This document shows, in pieces, positions 43,323 through 51,265 of a stretch of 64,000 nucleotides of DNA; position 1 is the stretch's first letter; each line of letters begins with the position of its first letter. The notes under the pieces were generated by a model that did not search any database, was not told the origin of the DNA, and saw only the letters and a program-made list of their open reading frames with translations. The stretch is taken from positions 40,738 to 104,737 of the forward strand of contig NZ_JAUSBA010000057.1 in assembly GCF_030652235.1 (NCBI RefSeq), written 5' to 3'. A program made the position numbers and the translations under genes. The stretch is from Cypionkella sp. (GTDB lineage: Bacteria; Pseudomonadota; Alphaproteobacteria; Rhodobacterales; Rhodobacteraceae).

Positions 43323-43663
43323 TGGATGAGTTTGAGCTTTACGATCTGCGGGTGGAATTGGTGGCCCCCGAGGGTGCGAAGATTTACTGCGGCAAGGTCG
43401 GCGATTGGTTTGAACTGCATGGCGAGCAATTGCACATGCCGCCGGGCCAAAGTTTCTCGATCTATTCTTTATCGTCGATCCTGCCTTTGTTGCCCGCCAA
43501 ACAACGGGTGACGCATCCGCATGATTGGATGACCTCGGATGCCGAGGTTGCCTGCCCCGATCCACATTGCCCGTCGCGGTTGCGCATCACACGGCTGGGC
43601 AAGCGGCGGTTTTCGCACGCGGATACCACCGCCGTTCCATTGCCACAGGAGTCCGCAGAATGA
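43322..43663 (+). CDS. TIGR04076-like small protein
   Basis: A 113-residue protein with the pattern YDLRVELV..KVGDWFELHGEQL..PPGQSFSIYSLSSILPLLPAKQR, resembling TIGR04076-type proteins of unknown role. Cysteines in the C-terminal part (ACPDPHCPS) could bind metal. Two consecutive ATGs exist; the second shares its bases with the upstream stop. The ATG of the next gene overlaps its stop by 4 bp. Confidence 0.7.
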   Translation: MDEFELYDLRVELVAPEGAKIYCGKVGDWFELHGEQLHMPPGQSFSIYSLSSILPLLPAKQRVTHPHDWMTSDAEVACPDPHCPSRLRITRLGKRRFSHADTTAVPLPQESAE

Positions 43664-44712
43664 GTGTTCCGACCCTGGAATTGCGCCCCGGTTATACCAC
43701 ATCGCGGGTGATCCGTGGCGGTTGGCAGTTGGCGGGCGGGCATGGGCCGGTCGATGCCGCGCAACAGGTCGAGGATATGATCGCCTTCGCTGATGCCGGG
43801 ATCACCAGTTTCGACTGTGCCGATATTTATACCGGGGTTGAGGAGTTGATCGGGGCGTTCCGCACCGCTTACAGCAATCAGCGCGGGGCCGAGGCTTTGG
43901 CGAAGATCAAGGTGCATACCAAGCTGGTGCCGGATCTGGCGGCTTTGGCGGTGGTGGACCGCGCCAGCATCCGGCGCAGCGTGGAAACCTCGCTGTCGCG
44001 GTTGCGGATGCAGCGGCTGGATCTGGTGCAGTTTCATTGGTGGGATTATGCGGTGCCGCGCTATCTGGAAGCGGTCGGCTGGCTGAATGAGATGCGGCTG
44101 GAGGGTAAGGTTGACCAGATCGGCGGGACGAATTTTGATACTGCGCGGACGTTGGAGATTATCGAGGCCGGGGTGCCTTTGTTGTCGATGCAGGTGCAGT
44201 ATTCGCTGATTGATACGCGAGCGGAGCGGTTGCTGGCCAAGGCGGCTTTGGCAAATGATATGTGGATTTTCTGCTATGGCACGGTGGCGGGGGGCTTTCT
44301 GGGCGACCGTTGGCTGGGCGTGGCCGAGCCGGAGCATCCGTTGGAAAATCGCTCGCTGACCAAATACAAGCTGATCATCGACGATTTAGGCGGCTGGGAT
44401 TTGTTTCAGGCATTGCTGCGCTGTCTGCGCGCCATCGCGGATCGGCATGATACCGATATTGCCACCGTTGCCAGTGCAGTGATGCTGGACCGACCAGCGG
44501 TGGCGGCGGTGATCGTGGGGGCGCGCAACCGCAGCCATTTGGCACAGAATTTGAAGGTGGCGGGGCTGCGGCTGTCTGCGCAGGACAGCGCGGAAATCGC
44601 AGCGGTGCTGGCGCAGGGCCATGTGCCCGAGGGTGACACCTATACGTTGGAGCGTGACCGTCATGGGCGGCACGGTCAGATCATCAAATACAATCTGAAT
44701 AAGGCGTCCTGA
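43660..44712 (+). CDS. Aldo/keto reductase family oxidoreductase
   Basis: A 350-residue protein with a TIM-barrel AKR pattern: GGWQLAGG at the start, FDCADIYTGVEELIG containing the catalytic Asp and Tyr, the Lys in KVHTKLV, and VQFHWWD with the histidine. NADPH-dependent reduction of an aldehyde or ketone is likely. The gene is fourth in the operon beginning with the GntR gene. Its start overlaps the upstream stop (ATGA), so coupled expression is expected. Confidence 0.88.
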   Translation: MSVPTLELRPGYTTSRVIRGGWQLAGGHGPVDAAQQVEDMIAFADAGITSFDCADIYTGVEELIGAFRTAYSNQRGAEALAKIKVHTKLVPDLAALAVVDRASIRRSVETSLSRLRMQRLDLVQFHWWDYAVPRYLEAVGWLNEMRLEGKVDQIGGTNFDTARTLEIIEAGVPLLSMQVQYSLIDTRAERLLAKAALANDMWIFCYGTVAGGFLGDRWLGVAEPEHPLENRSLTKYKLIIDDLGGWDLFQALLRCLRAIADRHDTDIATVASAVMLDRPAVAAVIVGARNRSHLAQNLKVAGLRLSAQDSAEIAAVLAQGHVPEGDTYTLERDRHGRHGQIIKYNLNKAS

Positions 44713-44784
44713 CAGGGCACCGGCGCGCTGATTTGCCTGCATTTGCGCGGATAACAAAAGGCCATTCCAACAGATGAGGACAAC

Positions 44785-46029
44785 ATGAGAAAGTTACTTC
44801 TAGCCAGCGCCGCTTTGGCCCTGATGCCCCTTGGCGCGCAGGCCTGCGACATCACCGTCGGGCTGGTGCTTGAGCTGACGGGTGAAGCCGGGGCTTACGG
44901 CCAGGCCGGGGCAAAATCGGTCGAGATGGCGTTTCGCGATCTGAACGATGCGGGCGGTGTGGCCGGATGCACGCTGAAAACCGATACCCGCGACAGCCAG
45001 ACGCAAGCTAACTTGGCGGTGGATGCCGCGACGCAACTGGTGCAGGTGGCCAAGGTGCCCGCGATCATCGGTGGCATCATCAGCCCGATGTCGATCCCGA
45101 TCCTGACTTCGGTGACGGGGCCAGCCAAGGTGCTGCAAGTATCGCCCGCCTCGTCTTCGCCAACGCTGACGGCTTTGGGCAAAGACGGTAAGACCAATGG
45201 CGTGTTCTTCCGCACCATCACTTCGGACGCGCTGCAAGGTGTGGCTGCGGCGAAGTTCGCGATGGATCAGGGCATGAAGAAGATCGTGATTATCCATCAG
45301 AACAATGACTTCGGCGTCAATCTGGTAAAGGAATTCACCGCGCCCTACACCGCTTTGGGCGGCACGGTGGTTTCGGTGACACCCTATAATGCCAAGCAGT
45401 CCAGCTATGCCTCAGAAGTCACAGCGGCTTTGGCGGGAGAACCGGATGCGTTGTATCTGATTTCCGACCCGGTCGATGGTGCGACCATTGCGCGGACGTG
45501 GATTTCCCAAGGTGGGGTGCAGAAATTCCTTTTGAATGACGGCATGAACTCGGATGATTTCGTCGCCGCTGTTGGCAAGGAATATCTTGGCGGGGCCTAT
45601 GGCACCTCGTCGGGCAGCGTGGCTTCGGCCTCGACCGAATATTTCAATGCCAACTACACGGCATTTTCGGGGCTTGACCCAGCAGCGCCTGCGGCTGACC
45701 GTTCCTACGATGCGGGCGCGCTTGTGGGTCTGGCGATTGCCATCGCGGGCGGGCCGGATGCGGCAAAACTACCCGAGGCTTTGCGCAAAGCGGTCGATCC
45801 GGCGGGCGAAGTGATTTACGCGGGTAAGGAAGAGTTTACTAAGGCCTTGGCGCTGATCAAAGACGGCAAGGCGATCCGCTATGAAGGCGTGATTGGTCCG
45901 GTGAATTTCGACCAATACGGCGATATCTCGGGGCCGTTCCGGCTGTGGCAGATCGTTGACGGCAAAGTCACCACGATTGGTGAGATGACCACGGCGGATG
46001 TCGATGCAGTCAAGGCTGAGGTAAAGTAA
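44785..46029 (+). CDS. livJ: Periplasmic substrate-binding protein (Leu/Ile/Val-type)
   Basis: A 414-residue periplasmic binding protein with a signal peptide (MRKLLLASAALALMPLGAQA, cleaved near residue 20). It begins DITVGLVLELTGEAGAYGQAGAKSVEMAFRDLNDAGG, the usual start of the type I binding-protein family used by branched-chain amino acid and amide transporters. It should deliver the ligand to the LivHMGF transporter coded divergently. The separate location, downstream of AKR, still places it under the same GntR region. Confidence 0.9.
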   Translation: MRKLLLASAALALMPLGAQACDITVGLVLELTGEAGAYGQAGAKSVEMAFRDLNDAGGVAGCTLKTDTRDSQTQANLAVDAATQLVQVAKVPAIIGGIISPMSIPILTSVTGPAKVLQVSPASSSPTLTALGKDGKTNGVFFRTITSDALQGVAAAKFAMDQGMKKIVIIHQNNDFGVNLVKEFTAPYTALGGTVVSVTPYNAKQSSYASEVTAALAGEPDALYLISDPVDGATIARTWISQGGVQKFLLNDGMNSDDFVAAVGKEYLGGAYGTSSGSVASASTEYFNANYTAFSGLDPAAPAADRSYDAGALVGLAIAIAGGPDAAKLPEALRKAVDPAGEVIYAGKEEFTKALALIKDGKAIRYEGVIGPVNFDQYGDISGPFRLWQIVDGKVTTIGEMTTADVDAVKAEVK

Positions 46030-46041
46030 GCTGAACGCAGC

Positions 46042-46073
46042 CTTTGGGCGCGGCGGTGTTGTCGCGCCCAAAG
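46042..46073 (+). terminator. Terminator after the substrate-binding protein gene
   Basis: CTTTGGGCGCG at 46042-46052 and CGCGCCCAAAG at 46063-46073 form a perfect 11-bp stem, 12 bp after the stop codon. Confidence 0.75.
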
Positions 46074-46551
46074 TTGCCTTCCGGTCGGATGGTGTAACAC
46101 GTTCTGCCGGCTGCCGGCTGCCCGCTGGCTTTGCTGACATGACGGTGCGTGTCTTAGCGAAAAGTCTTGCCTGTCTTTGCTGCCAAGATTGCTCCATCTG
46201 CATGTCGCCATAGGCCTTGCGGCGGTGCTTGGTACGGCGGGCGCGGCGCGGTCGGACAGCGGTTGTTTGAAACTCTTCAGCGTTGAGATGTGCATGGGCC
46301 CTGCGTTGCGCGCTGCAGGGAATGCCTTTGGCGATCCGCATGGCAAGACATACTTCGATGCGATTTTGCTGACCGATGTGACGGTTGATCGGAATGGTGC
46401 AAAGCATCGGGTTTTATGCGCACGGGCTGTGGGCTGCCGCTTTGGCCGCGACCGCGTTCTTTGCCGGGTGCCGCTGATCTTTGATTTGCTGACCCGCCCG
46501 GCAGCTTTGGCGACGACCGTGGCCCTGCTGCTGAGCAAGTGGTTCCACTGC

Positions 46552-46735
46552 GACACGCTCAGCCGTCGCCAGAAAACATTGGCCGTGAACATCCCACATC
46601 GGCGCGCGCAGGGTCCGCTGCACCTGCTGATCGACGGCGCGGGGATCAATGTCGAAGGTGAAGGCGAATGGGATGCCCGTAAACACGGTGGCCAGAAACG
46701 CCGTGTTTGACGCAAGATCCACATCCAATGCCTGC
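46552..46735 (+). pseudogene. IS5-family transposase fragment
   Basis: One frame reads DTLSRRQKTLAVNIPHRRA, then GPLHLLIDGAGINVEGEGEW and ARKHGGQKRRV, which is the central DDE region of an IS5-type transposase. At about 46710 a frameshift occurs, and the expected RKIHI appears in the next frame. Both ends of the transposase and the terminal inverted repeats are missing. The rest of 46030-46989 contains no intact gene; short remnants such as a minus-strand frame reading DQGFLLNNSRFGGVDELRTL are unassigned. This gap is a scar of past insertion and deletion. Confidence 0.75.
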
Positions 46736-46989
46736 CAGACAGGATAACGCTGTTGCGCCGAACCGAATCTGGCAGCCCTGCCAGTGCCCCCCCGCCAGCG
46801 TCGCCAGCGCCAAGGTGCGCAGTTCATCTACGCCACCAAAACGTGAATTGTTCAGCAGGAAGCCTTGGTCAGCACAACACTCTGCATGGCACCTTGCGGC
46901 CATGATGATGGTTCGGAGATGCAATGACAATCGCGGCGCAGACCGTTAGGTTGTCTTGAAACAATTGACGGCGCGGGATGAAGAACGGC

Positions 46990-47985
46990 ATGGCAATCAC
47001 TTTGAAAGACGTTGCAGAACGCGCGGGTGTGTCGCGGGCGGCGGTTTCGAGATCATTTACCGATGGGGCTTCGGTTTCGGCGAAGACCCGCGCAAAGGTT
47101 GAAAGCGCGGCTGCCGAGCTGGGCTACAGCCCGAACATCCTGGCCCGCAGCCTGACAACGCGGAAAACCCAATTGGTCGGACTGGTTTCAAACAACTTCC
47201 ACAATCCGGTATTCTTGCAGATTTTCGACCTTTTCACCCGCGGCCTGCAAGAGCAGGGTTTGCGCCCGCTGTTGGTCAATCTGTCGGATGAAACCGACCC
47301 GGCACGTTCGGTGCAACTGTTGCGGCAGTATTCGGTCGATGGCGTGATCGTAGCTTCTTCGCATCTGCCGGTTGGCTTTGCACGGGCGTTTCGCGATGCG
47401 GGCCTGCCGGTGGTGCATGCCTTTGGCCGCGCCACACTGTCCCCAACCGTGCATGTGGTGGGCATCGACAACTTTGAGGCCGGCGCAATGGCGGCCGAAA
47501 CCCTGATCGCCCGGGGCTATGGTCGTATCGGGTTCATGGGGGGGCCCGAGCAGGCCTCGACAACGCAAGACCGCCTTGCAGGCTTTGTCGCGGCGGCCAA
47601 GGCAAAGGCTGTGACGCCTTTGGTCAGCTTTGCGGGTGCGTATAGTTTCGAAGCCGGCCGCGCTGAAATGGCCCGCCTGCTGCGGAGCGCATCAGCCGAG
47701 GCCTATTTCTGCGGCGATGATGTGTTGTCGATCGGGGCTCTGTCGGCGGCGCAGGATGCGGGTCTGGTTGTGCCAACCGATTTGGGCATCATCGGTTTGA
47801 ACGATATGGCAATGGCATGTTGGGCGAACATCGCGCTGACCACGATCCATCAACCCTTTGAGGACATTGTGCGCGCATCGATCGACCTGATCATTTCCAG
47901 CTTTGCGGACCCCGGAGCGATCCCCGAGGCCCGGTTGTTTCCCTGCCACATCGTCGAACGCCGCACCCTGCGGCCGATGCTTTGA
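46990..47985 (+). CDS. LacI family transcriptional regulator
   Basis: A 331-residue LacI/GalR regulator. The headpiece AITLKDVAERAGVSRAAVSRSF is canonical. The periplasmic-binding-protein-like core follows: LVGLVSNNFHNPVFLQIFDL, SVDGVIVAS, RIGFMGGPEQASTTQDRLAGF, and YFCGDDVLSIGALSAAQDAGL. It is convergent with the inositol gene set and the likely repressor of it. The perfect palindrome at 51183-51200 is the best operator candidate. The start at 46990 (MAITLK) matches the family; 46978 is a longer option. Confidence 0.9.
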   Translation: MAITLKDVAERAGVSRAAVSRSFTDGASVSAKTRAKVESAAAELGYSPNILARSLTTRKTQLVGLVSNNFHNPVFLQIFDLFTRGLQEQGLRPLLVNLSDETDPARSVQLLRQYSVDGVIVASSHLPVGFARAFRDAGLPVVHAFGRATLSPTVHVVGIDNFEAGAMAAETLIARGYGRIGFMGGPEQASTTQDRLAGFVAAAKAKAVTPLVSFAGAYSFEAGRAEMARLLRSASAEAYFCGDDVLSIGALSAAQDAGLVVPTDLGIIGLNDMAMACWANIALTTIHQPFEDIVRASIDLIISSFADPGAIPEARLFPCHIVERRTLRPML

Positions 47986-47991
47986 CCCCCG

Positions 47992-49149
47992 TCAGCGAAA
48001 CAGCGCTGGTCGCGCGTCAACCCAGACGCCGTCTTGGGCCGCCGAGGCCACCGCCGCATGAATGGCGGCGATAGATCGCAGACCATCTTCGGCGGTTGGA
48101 AACAACGAAATCGCCGGATCTGGCGCACGGTCTACGCGTGCGGCAAACAAACTTTCCGCCAGATCGCGGTAGATGTTGCCAAACGCCAGCGGCATGCCCT
48201 CGGCATGACCGACGGTGACGCGCGAGGCGCGGTCGGCTTCGGGTGAAAGGTTGCCCTCGCCGCGCTCGATCACCTGCAAACGTTGCCCCAACGGCATGTA
48301 AAAAAGCTGGTTCGGCTGCTCTTGGCTCCAACGCAGACCGCCGGTCTCGCCAAAGACCTGAATGGCAAGGCCGTGTTGGCGCCCGATGGCTACCGACGAA
48401 GTCCAAAGCCGTCCAACGGTGCCACCGTCCATCCGGAAGTTGACCATGGCGTCATCTTCCAGCACCCGCGAAGGCAGGCAGGACGCGAAATCTGCCGACA
48501 GCTTTGCCACATCTTGCCCGGTGACAAAGCTGGCCATGTGCAAAGCGTGGATGCCGCAATCGGCGAATTGCGCCGAAACCCCCGCCTGTGCCGGATCATA
48601 GCGCCAGCGCACGCGCGGATTGTTGGCGTCGGCTTCATCGGCATGATGGCCATGGGCAAATTCCGCCACCACCAACCGGACGCGGCCAATATCGCCGCGC
48701 GCCACCATAGCGCGCATGTGCCGCACCAGCGCATAGCCGGTGTAGCCGTAGTTCACCGCGCAAATCACACCACTTGCACGGGCGGTCAAAACCAGATCTT
48801 CCGCCTCACCTTCCGTCACTGTCATCGGCTTTTCACACAGCACAGTGATGCCCGCCTGCAAGAACGCCTTGCTGATCTCATAGTGGGTCGCATTGGGCGT
48901 GGCGACGGTGACCAGATCGATCTTGTCGGCGCGGTTGCGCTCGCCCTCCAGCATTTCGCGCCAATCGCCATAGGCCCGGTCTGCGGCGATTCCCAGCGAC
49001 TGCGCGAACGCGCGGCCCGCAGCGGGATCATGATCCAGCGCGCCGGCGACAAAGCTGAAATGGCCGTCAAGCCCGGCCGCCAGCCGATGCGCAGGGCCGA
49101 TCTGGCTGCCGTTGCCGCCACCGATCATACCCCAGTTCAGTTTCTTCAT
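47992..49149 (-). CDS. Gfo/Idh/MocA family oxidoreductase
   Basis: A 385-residue NAD(P)-dependent dehydrogenase. GMIGGGNGSQIGPAHR is the nucleotide-binding region. CEKPMTV holds the catalytic lysine, and NYGYTGYALVRHMRAMV and CGIHALHMASFVTG are typical of the inositol-dehydrogenase-like branch. It lies in the inositol cluster, 13 bp downstream of iolE, and may be an inositol or scyllo-inositol dehydrogenase, or act on another polyol. The start at 49149 follows AAAGG; a long upstream extension is unlikely. Confidence 0.85.
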   Translation of the reverse strand: MKKLNWGMIGGGNGSQIGPAHRLAAGLDGHFSFVAGALDHDPAAGRAFAQSLGIAADRAYGDWREMLEGERNRADKIDLVTVATPNATHYEISKAFLQAGITVLCEKPMTVTEGEAEDLVLTARASGVICAVNYGYTGYALVRHMRAMVARGDIGRVRLVVAEFAHGHHADEADANNPRVRWRYDPAQAGVSAQFADCGIHALHMASFVTGQDVAKLSADFASCLPSRVLEDDAMVNFRMDGGTVGRLWTSSVAIGRQHGLAIQVFGETGGLRWSQEQPNQLFYMPLGQRLQVIERGEGNLSPEADRASRVTVGHAEGMPLAFGNIYRDLAESLFAARVDRAPDPAISLFPTAEDGLRSIAAIHAAVASAAQDGVWVDARPALFR

Positions 49150-49162
49150 GGTCCGACCTTTC

Positions 49163-50056
49163 TTAGAAGCCGATGGAGGAAAGAAAGGCGCGATTGGCGC
49201 GCGCATCATCAATGGGCGAGGTGCCGCCCGCTGGGTCGCAGTCTTGTTCAACCGTGCACCAACCGCTGAAATTTGCGTCCAGCAATATCTGCCGCACGCT
49301 GGGAAAATCCACATCGCCGGTGCCAAGATTGCAGAATATTCCCTGCCCGCAGGCCTCATAAAACCCTGTGTGATGTGCGACGGCGCGGGCTTTGACTACA
49401 GGGTCGATGTCCTTGAAGTGCACATAAGAAATCCGGCCGATGTGGCGGCGCATAAAGGCCACGGGATCGTACCCGGCATAGGAATGATGGCCGGTGTCAA
49501 AACAGATTTTCAGCAGGCCTTCGTCCACTTCGGACAGCAACCGCTCCAATTCCGGCTCAAAGTCGATGAAGCCCGCGGCATGCGCGTGGATGCCCACGGT
49601 CAGGCCGTGATCGACGCCCAACTGCGCCACGCGGCGAATGCGGTCGACAAAGCTTGCCCATTCGGCCGGGCCCATCGCTTCGGCCTCGGCTGCGCGTCCG
49701 GCGGTGGCGGCGCGGCGCGGCGATATCGAATCGATCAGCACCAAATGCTGGGCGCGATGGGCCACCAAGGCTTTGCAGGTGCGCTCTGCCGCGTCCCACA
49801 CGTCGTCCCATTTGGCGCTGTCGTGAAACGGGCGAAACACCACGCCGCCGATCAGGGTCAGCTCATTTTCAGCCAAGGCATCGGCGAGAATCGCCGGGTC
49901 CTCGGGCATGAAGCCAATTGGGCCAAGTTCGATGCCCTTGTAGCCCGCGCCCGCGCAATCAGACAGCACACGCCGCCAGTTCGGGTTGCGAGGGTCATTG
50001 GCGAATTCAACGCCCCAAGAGCACGGCGCATTGCCGATCTTTATCATCTTTGACAT
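49163..50056 (-). CDS. iolE: Inosose dehydratase IolE or related isomerase
   Basis: A 297-residue protein of the sugar phosphate isomerase/epimerase (AP endonuclease 2) fold, starting IGNAPCSWGVEFANDP as IolE does. The metal-binding series includes IELGPIGFM, GIHAHAAGF, CFDTGHHSYAGYDP and VHFKDIDP. In myo-inositol breakdown IolE dehydrates 2-keto-myo-inositol. IolI or IolH are related alternatives, but the N-terminus and length fit IolE best. The start at 50056 follows AGGGGG. It is 4 bp from the next dehydrogenase. Confidence 0.85.
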   Translation of the reverse strand: MSKMIKIGNAPCSWGVEFANDPRNPNWRRVLSDCAGAGYKGIELGPIGFMPEDPAILADALAENELTLIGGVVFRPFHDSAKWDDVWDAAERTCKALVAHRAQHLVLIDSISPRRAATAGRAAEAEAMGPAEWASFVDRIRRVAQLGVDHGLTVGIHAHAAGFIDFEPELERLLSEVDEGLLKICFDTGHHSYAGYDPVAFMRRHIGRISYVHFKDIDPVVKARAVAHHTGFYEACGQGIFCNLGTGDVDFPSVRQILLDANFSGWCTVEQDCDPAGGTSPIDDARANRAFLSSIGF

Positions 50057-50060
50057 CCCC

Positions 50061-51161
50061 CTATAGATTTATCCATGTGCCTGACCCAGCCGAAGCATGT
50101 GCCGCCTCGATTACGCGATTGACCTCCATGCCATCGGCAAAACTTGGCCAGATTGATTGATTGGTTTCGATCGCACGCAAGAAATCCCGCGCCTCGATAA
50201 TGATCTGATCTTGATATCCTGTGCCATGGCCGGCACCTTGACAGAATTCCAGATAATCGGGATGGTCGGGCCCGGTCAGGATCTTGCGGAACCCGCGCTG
50301 GCCCGGCGCATCATCAGCGCGGTAAAGCCAAAGCGCGTTCTGATCTTCCTGATCAAAGCGGATTGCGCCATTTGTTCCCGTAATTTCATAGGCATAGCCC
50401 ATTTTACGGCCCAAGGCCACGCGGCTGAATGACAGATGCCCCATAGCACCATTGGCAAACCGGCACATGAACTGTCCGATATCATCGTTCAACACGCCCC
50501 CTTCGGACCCCGGCCGTGTCGCATGAATCGTGGCGATATCGGCGCTGAGACGGGCAATCGGGCCAATCAACGCTAGCGCCGCGTTGATCATATGCGGGGC
50601 CAGATCGCCCATTGTGCCATTGGCCGCGCCAAAGTTGCGCCAGGTCGCGGGCTTGGTCGCATCGGCGTCGAAATCCTCGCTGTGTTCGCCGCGAAACCAG
50701 ATCACATCGCCAATCTCGCCGCGCTGCACAAGGGCGCGGGCATATTGTGAAGCGGGCGTGCGGATATAGTTGAACCCAACCATATTGACGCAGCCCGAGG
50801 CCTGCGCCGCCGCCACCATCGCGCGGCTGTCGTCAAGATTTGCGCCAAGCGGCTTTTCGCAAAACACCGGTTTGTTCGCGGAAAATGCCGCTTCGGCGAT
50901 GGCACGATGGGTTTCTTGCGGGCTGGCGATCACTACGGCTTCAACGCGCGGGTCCGCCACCAAGGCCCGCCAATCCGCAGTCGCCCGCGCAAAGCCAAAA
51001 GCGGCGCGATAGCGCTCGGCGCTGGCGTCCGAGGTGGCACAGATCATCTCAAGCCGGGGCCGAAGTGCTGTGTTGAACACCGCACCCACAGCCGCCATCG
51101 CCACTGAATGCGCCTTGCCCATATAGCCGCCGCCAACAATTCCGATGCCTATTTCGCGCAT
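50061..51161 (-). CDS. Gfo/Idh/MocA family dehydrogenase, inositol 2-dehydrogenase-like
   Basis: A 366-residue protein. The NAD-binding motif GIVGGGYMGKAHSVAM is near the N-terminus and CEKPLG holds the catalytic lysine. Members with this GGGYMGKAHS start are often found in iol loci. The gene leads the minus-strand iol operon (this gene, iolE, second dehydrogenase), immediately downstream of the LacI-type palindrome. Two such dehydrogenases in one cluster suggest use of more than one inositol isomer. Confidence 0.85.
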   Translation of the reverse strand: MREIGIGIVGGGYMGKAHSVAMAAVGAVFNTALRPRLEMICATSDASAERYRAAFGFARATADWRALVADPRVEAVVIASPQETHRAIAEAAFSANKPVFCEKPLGANLDDSRAMVAAAQASGCVNMVGFNYIRTPASQYARALVQRGEIGDVIWFRGEHSEDFDADATKPATWRNFGAANGTMGDLAPHMINAALALIGPIARLSADIATIHATRPGSEGGVLNDDIGQFMCRFANGAMGHLSFSRVALGRKMGYAYEITGTNGAIRFDQEDQNALWLYRADDAPGQRGFRKILTGPDHPDYLEFCQGAGHGTGYQDQIIIEARDFLRAIETNQSIWPSFADGMEVNRVIEAAHASAGSGTWINL

Positions 51162-51182
51162 GGGGGCCGTCCTTCAAAAGAG

Positions 51183-51200
51183 TTTGCAACCGGTTGCAAA
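51183..51200. promoter_or_regulatory. LacI-type operator palindrome
   Basis: TTTGCAACCGGTTGCAAA is a perfect 18-bp palindrome in the divergent gap between the dehydrogenase gene (51161) and iolD (51266). The TTGCAACCGGTTGCAA core has the central CG expected of LacI/GalR sites. It is the likely target of the LacI regulator at 46990-47985. Confidence 0.85.
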
Positions 51201-51265
51201 ATTGATATCGTAACTGGCGATGCATCGTCAATGCGATTCCAGCCCTCAGGCAAAAAGGCACGAGC

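Noticed and set aside
46177..46710. Open frame of 177 codons as an intact gene
   Set aside because: Only its last part resembles a protein family, an IS5 transposase, and this is broken by a frameshift. It was reported as a pseudogene fragment.
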